From Aquificaceae bacterium (lineage in GTDB: Bacteria > Aquificota > Aquificia > Aquificales > Aquificaceae), in NCBI GenBank assembly GCA_037481935.1, contig JBBFKQ010000001.1, positions 18,741 through 82,740 on the forward strand: a DNA stretch of 64,000 nucleotides. Direction: 5' to 3'. The notes under the pieces were generated by a model. The model was not told where the DNA came from, made no database searches, and saw only the letters and a list, made by a program, of their open reading frames with translations. Both the position numbers and the translations under genes were made by a program. Of this stretch, positions 12,700 to 19,275 are shown piece after piece; within the stretch, counting starts at the first letter, position 1; every line of letters starts with the position of its first letter.

Positions 12700-13089
12700 T
12701 CACTTTATCTCTACTTCAGCACCGGCCTCCTTCAGCTTTGCCGCAATCTTCTCCGCCTCCTCCTTCGGAACTCCCTCTTTGACAGGTTTGGGAGCACCTT
12801 CCACAAGGTCCTTTGCCTCTTTGAGGCCGAGCCCCGTGAGCTCCCTGACCACCTTAATGACGTTTATCTTGTTGGCTCCAGGGGACTTCAGGATTACGTC
12901 AAACTCTGTTTTCTCCTCAGCCGCTGGTGCTCCAGCTGCAGGTGCTCCGGCTGCTGCCACAGGTGCTGCAGCCACCATTGCTGCAGACACGCCAAACTTC
13001 TCCTCAAGCTTTTTGACGAGCTCTGAAACCTCAAGCAGGGTCATGTTGCCTATGGCTTCAACGATCTCGTCAATGGTAAGTGTTGCCAT
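12700..13089 (-). CDS. rplL: 50S ribosomal protein L7/L12
   Basis: Stalk protein that recruits translational GTPases. The protein has 129 residues: an N-terminal dimerisation helix region, an Ala/Pro-rich hinge near residues 37-56 (coded by a repetitive GCT/GCA-rich stretch), and the C-terminal domain with the conserved [18 protein letters not shown] motif. GGAGG lies about 9 nt upstream of the ATG. It follows rplJ by 15 bp. Confidence 0.97.
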   Translation of the reverse strand: MATLTIDEIVEAIGNMTLLEVSELVKKLEEKFGVSAAMVAAAPVAAAGAPAAGAPAAEEKTEFDVILKSPGANKINVIKVVRELTGLGLKEAKDLVEGAPKPVKEGVPKEEAEKIAAKLKEAGAEVEIK

Positions 13090-13104
13090 GTCTATACCTC
13101 CTTA

Positions 13105-13638
13105 TTAAGATTTCTTTTCTTCTAAAGCCTTAATGGTAAGCACAAGCTTCTGAGGTGCAGACTTGAGAGCCATGAGGAGGGCGTATATGGGTCCCTGAAT
13201 GGCTCCCATGAGCTTTGAGACCAGCACCTCCTTGGGCGGAAGCTCTGCAAGTGCTTGCACATCTGCAGGTTTTAAAAACTTCCCCTGCATGTAAGCCCCC
13301 TTTATTTTAGAGAGGGGCTTTTCCTTGTCTATCTCCTTCACAAAATCATAGAGCATTTTGGCAACTCTGACCGGGTCACCATAGGCGAAGGCAAGGGCGG
13401 TAGGTCCCGTAAGAACCTCTCTGTGGTCCGCCATAACAGTGTTCATGAAGGCTCTGTAGAAAAGGGTGTTTTTACCCACAAGCACTTCTCCTTCAGCCTC
13501 CTTTACATCCGCCCTGAGCCTTGTGATAGCTTGAGCATCAATTCCCGTAAAGTCAAAAAAGATTACAAGGCTTGACCTGTCTATCCTCTCGCTATAGGAG
13601 TTAATAACTTGTTCCTTCTGTTCCCAACTCTTTCTCAT
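13105..13638 (-). CDS. rplJ: 50S ribosomal protein L10
   Basis: L10 anchors the L7/L12 stalk on 23S rRNA. It has 177 residues, with the family's N-terminal fold (VIFFDFTGIDAQAITRLRADV, then VGKNTLFYRA) and a C-terminal helix for L7/L12 dimers. It lies between rplA (21 bp upstream) and rplL (15 bp downstream). I see no obvious separate promoter in front of it, so it should be expressed with the upstream genes. Confidence 0.96.
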   Translation of the reverse strand: MRKSWEQKEQVINSYSERIDRSSLVIFFDFTGIDAQAITRLRADVKEAEGEVLVGKNTLFYRAFMNTVMADHREVLTGPTALAFAYGDPVRVAKMLYDFVKEIDKEKPLSKIKGAYMQGKFLKPADVQALAELPPKEVLVSKLMGAIQGPIYALLMALKSAPQKLVLTIKALEEKKS

Positions 13639-13659
13639 GTTAGCCTCCTGTATTTCTTA

Positions 13660-14385
13660 TCATGCTACGAGCTCCTGAAGCCTTTTCAGCGTTGTGGGCA
13701 CATCCAGCTTCACAGAAGGGCTCATGGTAAGAGCGAGAGCCATGCCCTTCACATACTGACCCTTCGCACCAGGGGGCTTTGCCTTCACCACCGCATCTAT
13801 GGCGGTGTAAATGTTCTGAATGAGCTTCTGTTCTTCAAAGGATATCTTCCCCACGGGCATATGAAGATTTCCTGTTTTATCTACTCTGAATTCGACTCTT
13901 CCCTTCTTGGCCTCTTCTATTGCCTGTCTTATGTTGGTGGTGACTGTTCCAGTTTTGGGGTTGGGCATAAGACCCTTGGGACCGAGTATCTTACCCAGCC
14001 TTGCCACCTTTGGCATTATTTCAGGAGTGGCTATAACCACATCGTAGTCCACCCATTCTTCTTTGGCTATTTTGTTTATGAGGTCTTCACCACCCACATA
14101 GTCTGCACCAGCATCCTTTGCCACTTTCTGATACTCACCTTCTGCAAGCACAAGCACCTTCAGCTCTCTACCTAGCCCGTTGGGCAGAACAACAGAGCCT
14201 CTCACCATCTGGTCCGCATACTTGGGGTCAACCCCGAGCCTCATGGCAAGCTCCACCGTCTGGTCAAACTTCGGACCACACTCTGCGTGCAGTTTCTTGA
14301 GAACTTCCACAGCCCCTTCTACCGTGTAGAAGGAGTCCTTCTCATAAAGCTGTAGACATTTCTGGTATCTTTTTCCCTTTTTCAT
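13660..14385 (-). CDS. rplA: 50S ribosomal protein L1
   Basis: L1 forms the mobile stalk at the E site and in many bacteria represses its own operon. The protein has 241 residues, with the conserved [21 protein letters not shown] segment followed by [11 protein letters not shown]. It starts 4 bp after the rplK stop, so the L11-L1 pair is arranged as in the classical rplKA unit. Confidence 0.97.
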   Translation of the reverse strand: MKKGKRYQKCLQLYEKDSFYTVEGAVEVLKKLHAECGPKFDQTVELAMRLGVDPKYADQMVRGSVVLPNGLGRELKVLVLAEGEYQKVAKDAGADYVGGEDLINKIAKEEWVDYDVVIATPEIMPKVARLGKILGPKGLMPNPKTGTVTTNIRQAIEEAKKGRVEFRVDKTGNLHMPVGKISFEEQKLIQNIYTAIDAVVKAKPPGAKGQYVKGMALALTMSPSVKLDVPTTLKRLQELVA

Positions 14386-14389
14386 GGCT

Positions 14390-14824
14390 TTACTCCTTCC
14401 ATCCTTCTACTTCTATGCCCATGCTTCTTGCTGTTCCAACGACCTGCCTCATGGCAGCCCTGAGGTCCTTCGTATTCATATCTTTAAGTTTAAGCTTTGC
14501 TATTTCCTCCACTTGCTGAAGGTTTACCCTACCCACCTTTTGCTTTTTGGGGTCTGAAGAACCTTTCTGGAGCTTTGCTGCTTTCTTGAGGAGGTAAGAA
14601 ACCGGAGGAGTTTTGAGTATAAAGCTAAAGCTTCTATCCTGATAAATGGTTATCACCACGGGCACAACAGTTCCCGGCTCAAAGTCCTTGCTTGCAGCGT
14701 TGAACTGCTTTACAAACTCCATTATGTTCACACCATGCTGACCCAGGGCAGGACCCACAGGGGGTGCAGGCGTTGCCTGCTGGGCGGGCAGCATCAGTTC
14801 AACCTTTGCAGATACCTTTTTCAT
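14390..14824 (-). CDS. rplK: 50S ribosomal protein L11
   Basis: L11 binds the GTPase-associated centre of 23S rRNA. It has 144 residues, with the proline-rich N-terminal loop ([19 protein letters not shown]) and the [12 protein letters not shown] segment. Its ATG overlaps the stop of the upstream coiled-coil ORF (ATGA), with GGAGG inside that ORF. This makes L11 synthesis coupled to translation of an unrelated protein, which is unusual. Confidence 0.97.
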   Translation of the reverse strand: MKKVSAKVELMLPAQQATPAPPVGPALGQHGVNIMEFVKQFNAASKDFEPGTVVPVVITIYQDRSFSFILKTPPVSYLLKKAAKLQKGSSDPKKQKVGRVNLQQVEEIAKLKLKDMNTKDLRAAMRQVVGTARSMGIEVEGWKE

Positions 14825-15315
14825 CCTCTTTCCTCCTTTTTCCTTTCCATATAAAGAGTAAGGAGCATGTTCATCAGAGTATCAAGCCTCTGGTTTATGT
14901 GCCTCAATTCTGCCCTCGTTTCCTCCTGATACTTTTCCTGTCTGTCTTCTACTCTGTTGAGACGTTCTGTGAATTCATCCCTGAGTGATTTTATATGCCC
15001 CAGCAATTCTTGTTTATCTTTCTCCTGCCTTTCTTCAATCCTTCTTATGTATGCCAGCAGTTCTTGCTTGTCTTTTTCATGCTTCTCCAGAAATTCCTGC
15101 TTGTCCCTTTCCTGCCTTTCCTCAATCCTTCTTATGTGCCCCAAAAGTTCCTGCTTATCCTTTTCCTGTTTTTCCTCAATCCTCCTTATGTATCCCAACA
15201 GTTCTTGTTTGTCTTTTTCCTGCTTGTCCAGAATAGCGGCTGTCCTTTCGTCCACTATGTTATAGATGAGCTCAAGAGTCACCTTCTTTATTGCACCACC
15301 TATCCATTCCTTCAT
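14821..15315 (-). CDS. Unknown coiled-coil repeat protein inserted between nusG and rplK
   Basis: 164 residues, function not recognised. An N-terminal segment (residues 1-30) is followed by near-identical helical repeats with consensus [18 protein letters not shown]: 31-48, 49-66, an 11-residue partial unit 67-77, then 78-95 and 96-113. The tail is again helical. Eighteen residues equal five alpha-helical turns at 3.6 residues each, so the repeats would give an almost straight helix rather than a supercoiled heptad rod. It overlaps both nusG and rplK by 4 bp, so it is a genuine, coupled member of the operon, yet bacteria normally have nusG directly before rplK. A structural or scaffolding role is only a guess. 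Confidence 0.85.
   Translation of the reverse strand: MKEWIGGAIKKVTLELIYNIVDERTAAILDKQEKDKQELLGYIRRIEEKQEKDKQELLGHIRRIEERQERDKQEFLEKHEKDKQELLAYIRRIEERQEKDKQELLGHIKSLRDEFTERLNRVEDRQEKYQEETRAELRHINQRLDTLMNMLLTLYMERKKEERG
14977..15225 (-). repeat. In-frame 54-bp (18-codon) tandem repeats
   Basis: Four 54-bp units and one 33-bp unit encode the 18+18+11+18+18 residue helical repeats of the coiled-coil ORF. The sequence is similar at the DNA level, and length change by slippage or recombination is possible. Confidence 0.8.
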
Positions 15316-16037
15316 AGCTTTTCCACCTGAGAATAATCTAATTCAACGGGCGTAAGCCTTCCAAATATGCTCACCAGAACAACCACCTTTTCTTTTTCTG
15401 GATGAACTTCTTCCACAGTGCCCGTGAAGTTCATGAAAGGACCTTCTATAACCCTCACCTGGTCACCCTTTTCAAAGAGCACTCGCACAGGTTTAACACC
15501 CTTCTTCACAAAGGCGATTATCCTTTCCACTTCCTTCTCGTCAAGGGGTGCAACCCTTCCCCCCACAAGAACGGGCTTGTAAACATGAGGCGTTTTCTCT
15601 ATGGCCCTCATAAGGGCATCGTTCATAACAGCCTTGATAAGGAGATAGCCCGGGAACATCTTTGATTCAAGGATTACCTTTGCCTCGGTTTTATTCTCCT
15701 TGCAGGTTATCTTCTGACCGGGCTTTGATATGGGTGGTGCCTCCACGCATATGTCTCCTTCAACGCTCTCCACAACCCTCACTTCACCATTCTCTATTCT
15801 GAAAGTGGTAACTCCCTTTTTACCAAGCACACTTATATCTCTGTTGTTGCCAAGTAGAGACAGCCTGTATTTTTCCTTGCCCATAGTCTTTATGACCACC
15901 TTTTCCTCTGCAGGCACTATAACATCCTCTACCTGCTGGAGAAGTCCCTCAAGCTCAAGCACCTTCAGCAGGTTTTCCCTTGCCGTGGCCTCCTTGCCTG
16001 CCTCTACCTGCAACGCATACCATTTAAACTCATCCAT
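15312..16037 (-). CDS. nusG: Transcription antitermination factor NusG with Aquifex-type inserted domain
   Basis: NusG binds RNA polymerase and links it to Rho or the ribosome. The protein has 241 residues, against about 180 in E. coli. The NGN domain begins with [18 protein letters not shown], is interrupted at about residues 45-125 by an extra domain, and resumes at [14 protein letters not shown]. The C-terminal KOW domain contains [22 protein letters not shown]. The insertion matches the known domain II of Aquifex NusG. The stop overlaps the start of the coiled-coil ORF (ATGA); secE ends 2 bp upstream. Confidence 0.97.
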   Translation of the reverse strand: MDEFKWYALQVEAGKEATARENLLKVLELEGLLQQVEDVIVPAEEKVVIKTMGKEKYRLSLLGNNRDISVLGKKGVTTFRIENGEVRVVESVEGDICVEAPPISKPGQKITCKENKTEAKVILESKMFPGYLLIKAVMNDALMRAIEKTPHVYKPVLVGGRVAPLDEKEVERIIAFVKKGVKPVRVLFEKGDQVRVIEGPFMNFTGTVEEVHPEKEKVVVLVSIFGRLTPVELDYSQVEKL

Positions 16038-16039
16038 CC

Positions 16040-16231
16040 TTAGCCCCTCAAAGAAAGCAAGAAGTGTATAAGCCTGGTAAACACAAGGTCAAAGACCCAC
16101 AGGCTTATACCAAAAGCCAAAGAAAATATTATAACACTTATTGTGGCTTTCAGCACAAGATTCCTTGTGGGCCATGAAACCTTGTCAAGTTCCCTCTTTA
16201 CACTTCTTATGAACTCTTTAAGTCTCTCCAT
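16040..16231 (-). CDS. secE: Preprotein translocase subunit SecE
   Basis: Small essential membrane subunit of SecYEG. It has 63 residues, with an amphipathic helix containing the conserved [14 protein letters not shown] motif followed by one transmembrane segment (about residues 27-50). A longer frame reaches back to 16270, but that part lies inside the tRNA-Trp gene. The start at 16231 has AGGAA in the 12-nt spacer right after the tRNA 3' end. Confidence 0.95.
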   Translation of the reverse strand: MERLKEFIRSVKRELDKVSWPTRNLVLKATISVIIFSLAFGISLWVFDLVFTRLIHFLLSLRG

Positions 16232-16243
16232 GATTCTTTCCTG

Positions 16244-16316
16244 CGGGGCGCGGAGGACTCGAACCCCCAACCGCGGGATTTGGAGTCCCGCGCTCTGCCA
16301 GTTGAGCTAGCGCCCC
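16244..16316 (-). tRNA. tRNA-Trp (anticodon CCA)
   Basis: 73-nt cloverleaf: acceptor GGGGCGC/GCGCCCC, D stem GCTC/GAGC, anticodon stem CGGGA/TCCCG with loop CTCCAAA, T stem GGGGG/CCTCC, discriminator G. The 3' CCA is not encoded. It lies between rpmG and secE within the operon. Its first G is also the last base of the rpmG stop codon. Confidence 0.97.
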
Positions 16317-16474
16317 TATTTTACCTCTCTGTGCAGTGTGTGCTTTTTGCACCACTTGCAGTATTTTTTAAGCTCCATCCTCTGGGGATGCTTCTGCTTG
16401 TTTTTTGTGGTGGAGTAGTTCCTCCTTTTGCACTCTGTGCAGGCAAGAACTATGATTTCTCTTACTGCAGCCAT
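16316..16474 (-). CDS. rpmG: 50S ribosomal protein L33, zinc-binding form
   Basis: 52 residues, [20 protein letters not shown] followed by a C-terminal [17 protein letters not shown]. The two Cys pairs (CTEC, CKWC; residues 12, 15, 39, 42) make this the zinc-containing C+ form. GAGGTG is upstream of the ATG. It lies 10 bp after the tuf stop. The stop codon TAG ends on the first nucleotide of tRNA-Trp, so mRNA and tRNA share a base. Confidence 0.96.
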   Translation of the reverse strand: MAAVREIIVLACTECKRRNYSTTKNKQKHPQRMELKKYCKWCKKHTLHREVK

Positions 16475-16484
16475 CTTTTACACC

Positions 16485-17702
16485 TCACTCAATAATCTTA
16501 GTGACCACACCAGCACCCACAGTCCTTCCACCCTCTCTTATGGCAAACCTGAGCTGCTCCTCCATAGCCACAGGCTTGACTAGCTCCACCTCTATCTCCA
16601 CATTGTCACCCGGCATCACCATCTCCTGACCCTCAGGAAGTTTTACCACCGTCCCAGTCACATCAGCCGTCCTGAAGTAAAACTGTGGCCTGTAGTTGAG
16701 GAAAAAGGGTGTATGCCTTCCACCTTCCTCCTTGCTAAGCACGTATACCTGCGCCCTGAACTTCCTGTGAGGCTTGACTGTCCCAGGCTTCGCCAACACC
16801 TGCCCCCTCTCCACATCGTCCTTGCCCACTCCCCTCAGCAGCACTCCCACGTTGTCCCCCGGTAGCGCCTCATCAAGTATCTTCCTGAACATCTCTATGG
16901 ATGTGGCCACTGTCTTGAGTGGCTCCTCTCTCAGCCCCACTATCTCCACTTCCTCTCCCGGCTTTAATACCCCTCTCTCCACTCTCCCAGTCACCACTGT
17001 TCCACGCCCTGATATGGTAAACACGTCCTCTATGGGCATGAGGAAGGGTTTGTCCGCTTCCCTCTGTGGTGTGGGTATATACTGGTCCAGTGCATTCATA
17101 AGTTCTACTATGGCGTTGCACCACTGGTCTGGTTTGCCCGCGTCAAGCTCCTGAAGTGCTCCAAGAGCTGAACCACGAATCACTGGCACTTCATCCCCAG
17201 GAAATTCATACTTGGAAAGAAGTTCCCTTACTTCAAGTTCTACAAGGTCAAGTAGTTCTGGGTCGTCTACCATGTCGCACTTGTTCATAAAGACTACTAT
17301 GTATGGCACGTTCACCTGACGGGCTAGCAATACGTGTTCTCTTGTCTGGGGCATGGGTCCGTCTGCTGCTGATACCACCAGTATTGCCCCATCCATCTGT
17401 GCTGCTCCTGTTATCATGTTCTTTATGTAGTCTGCGTGTCCAGGACAGTCCACGTGGGCATAGTGCCTCTTGGGTGTCTCGTATTCTACGTGTGTGATGT
17501 TTATGGTTATTCCCCTTTCCTTCTCTTCTGGTGCCTTGTCTATCTCCTCATACCTCATGCACTTTGCCTTTCCTCCTGGCATGACCCCTGCTGCAAGCAC
17601 ACAGGTTATGGCTGAGGTGAGTGTAGACTTTCCGTGGTCCACGTGCCCTATGGTGCCCACGTTCACATGCTCCTTTTCCCTTACAAACTTCTCCTTTGCC
17701 AT
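16485..17702 (-). CDS. tuf: Elongation factor Tu, second copy (complete)
   Basis: 405 residues, full-length EF-Tu: GTPase domain with GHVDHGKST (19-27), DCPGHADY and NKCDM, then domains 2 and 3 ([53 protein letters not shown]). TAAGGAGG lies upstream of the ATG. It follows four tRNA genes in the order Thr-Tyr-Gly-Thr, exactly as E. coli tufB does. Confidence 0.98.
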   Translation of the reverse strand: MAKEKFVREKEHVNVGTIGHVDHGKSTLTSAITCVLAAGVMPGGKAKCMRYEEIDKAPEEKERGITINITHVEYETPKRHYAHVDCPGHADYIKNMITGAAQMDGAILVVSAADGPMPQTREHVLLARQVNVPYIVVFMNKCDMVDDPELLDLVELEVRELLSKYEFPGDEVPVIRGSALGALQELDAGKPDQWCNAIVELMNALDQYIPTPQREADKPFLMPIEDVFTISGRGTVVTGRVERGVLKPGEEVEIVGLREEPLKTVATSIEMFRKILDEALPGDNVGVLLRGVGKDDVERGQVLAKPGTVKPHRKFRAQVYVLSKEEGGRHTPFFLNYRPQFYFRTADVTGTVVKLPEGQEMVMPGDNVEIEVELVKPVAMEEQLRFAIREGGRTVGAGVVTKIIE

Positions 17703-17720
17703 CCTTTTACCTCCTTATTA

Positions 17721-17793
17721 AGCCCAGGACCGGACTTGAACCGGCGACCTCACCCTTACCAAGGGTGTGCTCTGCCTACTGAGCTACCTGGGC
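17721..17793 (-). tRNA. tRNA-Thr (anticodon GGT)
   Basis: 73 nt: acceptor GCCCAGG/CCTGGGC, D stem GCTC/GAGC, anticodon stem CACCC/GGGTG with loop TTGGTAA, T stem GCCGG/CCGGT, discriminator T, no encoded CCA. It is the last tRNA before tuf, 18 nt upstream of its start. Confidence 0.97.
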
Positions 17794-17806
17794 GAGTTTA
17801 ATAAAA

Positions 17807-17878
17807 AGCGGGCGATGGGACTCGAACCCACGGCCTGCTGCTTGGAAGGCAGCTGCTCTACCACTGAGCTACGCCCGC
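17807..17878 (-). tRNA. tRNA-Gly (anticodon TCC)
   Basis: 72 nt: acceptor GCGGGCG/CGCCCGC, D stem GCTC/GAGC, anticodon stem GCTGC/GCAGC with loop CTTCCAA, T stem GTGGG/CCCAT, discriminator T, no encoded CCA. Its 5' end directly abuts the CCA of tRNA-Tyr. Confidence 0.97.
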
Positions 17879-17965
17879 TGGTGGAGGGGGCAGGATTCGA
17901 ACCTGCGTAGGGCGGAGCCCGGGGGATTTACAGTCCCCTGCCTTTGGCCGCTCGGCCACCCCTCC
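17879..17965 (-). tRNA. tRNA-Tyr (anticodon GTA), class II, with encoded CCA
   Basis: Acceptor GGAGGGG/CCCCTCC, anticodon loop CTGTAAA with GTA, and a long variable arm (CGGGCTCCGCCC region), as expected for bacterial tRNA-Tyr. Discriminator A is followed by CCA (17881-17879), the only encoded CCA among the seven tRNAs here. No spacer remains before tRNA-Gly, so the CCA might be a coincidence of packing or a real 3' end. Confidence 0.96.
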
Positions 17966-17974
17966 TGACCTCAG

Positions 17975-18046
17975 AGCTGGCGGTGGGGGTCGAACCCACG
18001 CCCGCGGGATTACAAATCCCGCGCTCTGCCACTGAGCTACGCCAGC
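17975..18046 (-). tRNA. tRNA-Thr (anticodon TGT)
   Basis: 72 nt: acceptor GCTGGCG/CGCCAGC, D stem GCTC/GAGC, anticodon stem CGGGA/TCCCG with loop TTTGTAA, T stem GTGGG/CCCAC, discriminator T, no encoded CCA. First gene of the tRNA4-tuf transcript. Confidence 0.97.
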
Positions 18047-18062
18047 TTAAGGGCAATATTAT

Positions 18063-18091
18063 ATCATACTACCTTCGGGACTTTCAGTCAA
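18063..18091 (-). promoter_or_regulatory. Promoter of the tRNA(Thr-Tyr-Gly-Thr)-tuf super-operon
   Basis: On the minus strand TTGACT (18091-18086), 17-bp spacer, TATGAT (18068-18063). The predicted start is near 18056, about 10 nt before tRNA-Thr(TGT). This is the upstream promoter for the run of genes down to at least rplL. Confidence 0.8.
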
Positions 18092-18101
18092 GAGAAGTGT
18101 A

Positions 18102-18174
18102 TAGGCACGGGCGGACTTGAACCGCCGACCTCCTCCTTGTAAGGGAGGCGCTCTGCCAGCTGAGCTACGCGCCT
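18102..18174 (-). tRNA. tRNA-Val (anticodon TAC)
   Basis: 73 nt: acceptor AGGCGCG/CGTGCCT (one G-U pair), D stem GCTC/GAGC, anticodon stem CCTCC/GGAGG with loop CTTACAA, T stem GGCGG/CCGCC, discriminator A, no encoded CCA. A 5'-terminal A is less common for tRNA-Val. The tuf-operon promoter lies between it and tRNA-Thr(TGT), so it may be a separate unit that can also read through. Confidence 0.95.
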
Positions 18175-18185
18175 TGGAGGTAAAT

Positions 18186-18191
18186 AGTATA
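18186..18191 (-). promoter_or_regulatory. Extended -10 promoter for tRNA-Val
   Basis: The minus strand has TGCTATACT: the -10 hexamer TATACT (18191-18186) preceded by the TGN extended -10 element. No good -35 is seen. The predicted start is about 5 nt before the tRNA. Confidence 0.6.
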
Positions 18192-18212
18192 GCACAATCC
18201 TGGCAACAAGAC

Positions 18213-18218
18213 TATAAT
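18213..18218 (+). promoter_or_regulatory. -10 element of a leaderless start
   Basis: TATAAT ends 7 nt before the ATG at 18226. There is no Shine-Dalgarno sequence, so transcription would begin at the start codon. The -35 region is poor. Confidence 0.55.
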
Positions 18219-18225
18219 ATAACCA

Positions 18226-18333
18226 ATGGACCGGATGCAGGCAATCACCATAGTAGTTAGCATCCTTGGAGGGCACGCGGTGATTCCGGGGATGGTAGCA
18301 GCACTGCTAAACGAGTGTATTGACAAAGAATAA
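18226..18333 (+). CDS. Possible 35-residue hydrophobic peptide
   Basis: A short ORF starts at the predicted transcription start and stops 3 nt before the radical SAM gene. It begins MDRMQAITIVVSILGGHAVI, continues with a hydrophobic stretch and ends in a polar tail (NECIDKE), so it could be one membrane helix. I recognise no family. In favour of it: the consensus -10 at leaderless distance, and the fact that the downstream gene lacks its own ribosome-binding site and would be coupled to it. Against it: the very short length. Confidence 0.45.
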   Translation: MDRMQAITIVVSILGGHAVIPGMVAALLNECIDKE

Positions 18334-18336
18334 GCC

Positions 18337-19275
18337 ATGGTCACCACAGAAAGACTTTATTATTCACTCAAGGATTACCTGAAGGAAAAATATGGTAGAA
18401 GAGTTCAGAAGATAACCGTTGCTCTTCCCTTTACCTGTCCAAATATAGATGGCACCAAGGCGAGGGGTGGCTGCACCTACTGTTTTTCAGGCACCCGACC
18501 TGCACATCTTGAGCCTTATATACCCCTGCGCCAGCAGATAGAAGAGGGCATAAGGAGGGCAAAAAACAGATACGGAGAAAAAATCCTGTTTTTTATCTAC
18601 TATCAGTCTTATTCCAACACTTACGGAGAGTATGAATACCTCAAATCCATATACGATACGGCTCTTGAGTTTGAAGAAGTAGTAGGGATAGATGTGGGCA
18701 CAAGACCTGACTGTGCTCCCGAATGGGTGCTTGACCTTCTGGAGAGCTATTCAAACAGGGGGCTTGAGGTATGGGTGGAGTACGGGCTTCAGAGCGCCAA
18801 CTTCAGGACCCTCAGGTTCATAAACAGAGCACATGGAGTTTCAGACTTTGTGGACGCAGTGCTCAGAACAAAAAGAAGAAACCTGAAAGTATGCGCTCAC
18901 ATAATCCTCGGGCTTCCCGGGGAAGACAGGGAGGATATGTTGGAGACAGGCAAGCTCCTTGCCAGCCTTCCCATAGACGGCGTGAAGATACACCCTCTGC
19001 ACGTAATAAAGAACACCAGAATGGCGGAGCAGTATATGAGAGGCGAGTTTGAAGTCCTGAGCCTGCAGGAATACGCAGAGCGTGCCGCAGACATAATAGA
19101 GATACTTCCCCCTTCTGTGGTCATTCACAGGCTCACCGGTGAGGTAGAACCAGACAGGCTTATAGCACCGGACTACTGCACCTACGCAAAAAAGCAGGAA
19201 GTTATAAAGGCTATTGAGGAAGAGCTGAGGAGGCGAGAGAGCCATCAGGGGTGTAAAATAGCCTTTAACCGATGA
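18337..19275 (+). CDS. Radical SAM protein, YhcC family
   Basis: 312 residues. The Fe-S cluster motif CPNIDGTKARGGCTYCFSGT (residues 30-50 region), with cysteines in the spacing typical of the TIGR01212/YhcC group, is followed by radical-SAM barrel motifs (VEYGLQSANFRTLRFINRAH, LGLPGEDREDM). The molecular substrate of this family is not established as far as I know. There is no Shine-Dalgarno sequence; translation may be coupled to the small ORF that stops 3 nt upstream. The stop overlaps the next start (ATGA). Confidence 0.9.
   Translation: MVTTERLYYSLKDYLKEKYGRRVQKITVALPFTCPNIDGTKARGGCTYCFSGTRPAHLEPYIPLRQQIEEGIRRAKNRYGEKILFFIYYQSYSNTYGEYEYLKSIYDTALEFEEVVGIDVGTRPDCAPEWVLDLLESYSNRGLEVWVEYGLQSANFRTLRFINRAHGVSDFVDAVLRTKRRNLKVCAHIILGLPGEDREDMLETGKLLASLPIDGVKIHPLHVIKNTRMAEQYMRGEFEVLSLQEYAERAADIIEILPPSVVIHRLTGEVEPDRLIAPDYCTYAKKQEVIKAIEEELRRRESHQGCKIAFNR

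Noticed and set aside
14977-15225. CRISPR-like or mobile repeat near nusG
   Set aside because: The 54-bp units are contiguous codons of a coiled-coil ORF without spacers.
18088-18276. 62-codon open frame on the minus strand
   Set aside because: It covers tRNA-Val and its promoter and has no coding character.
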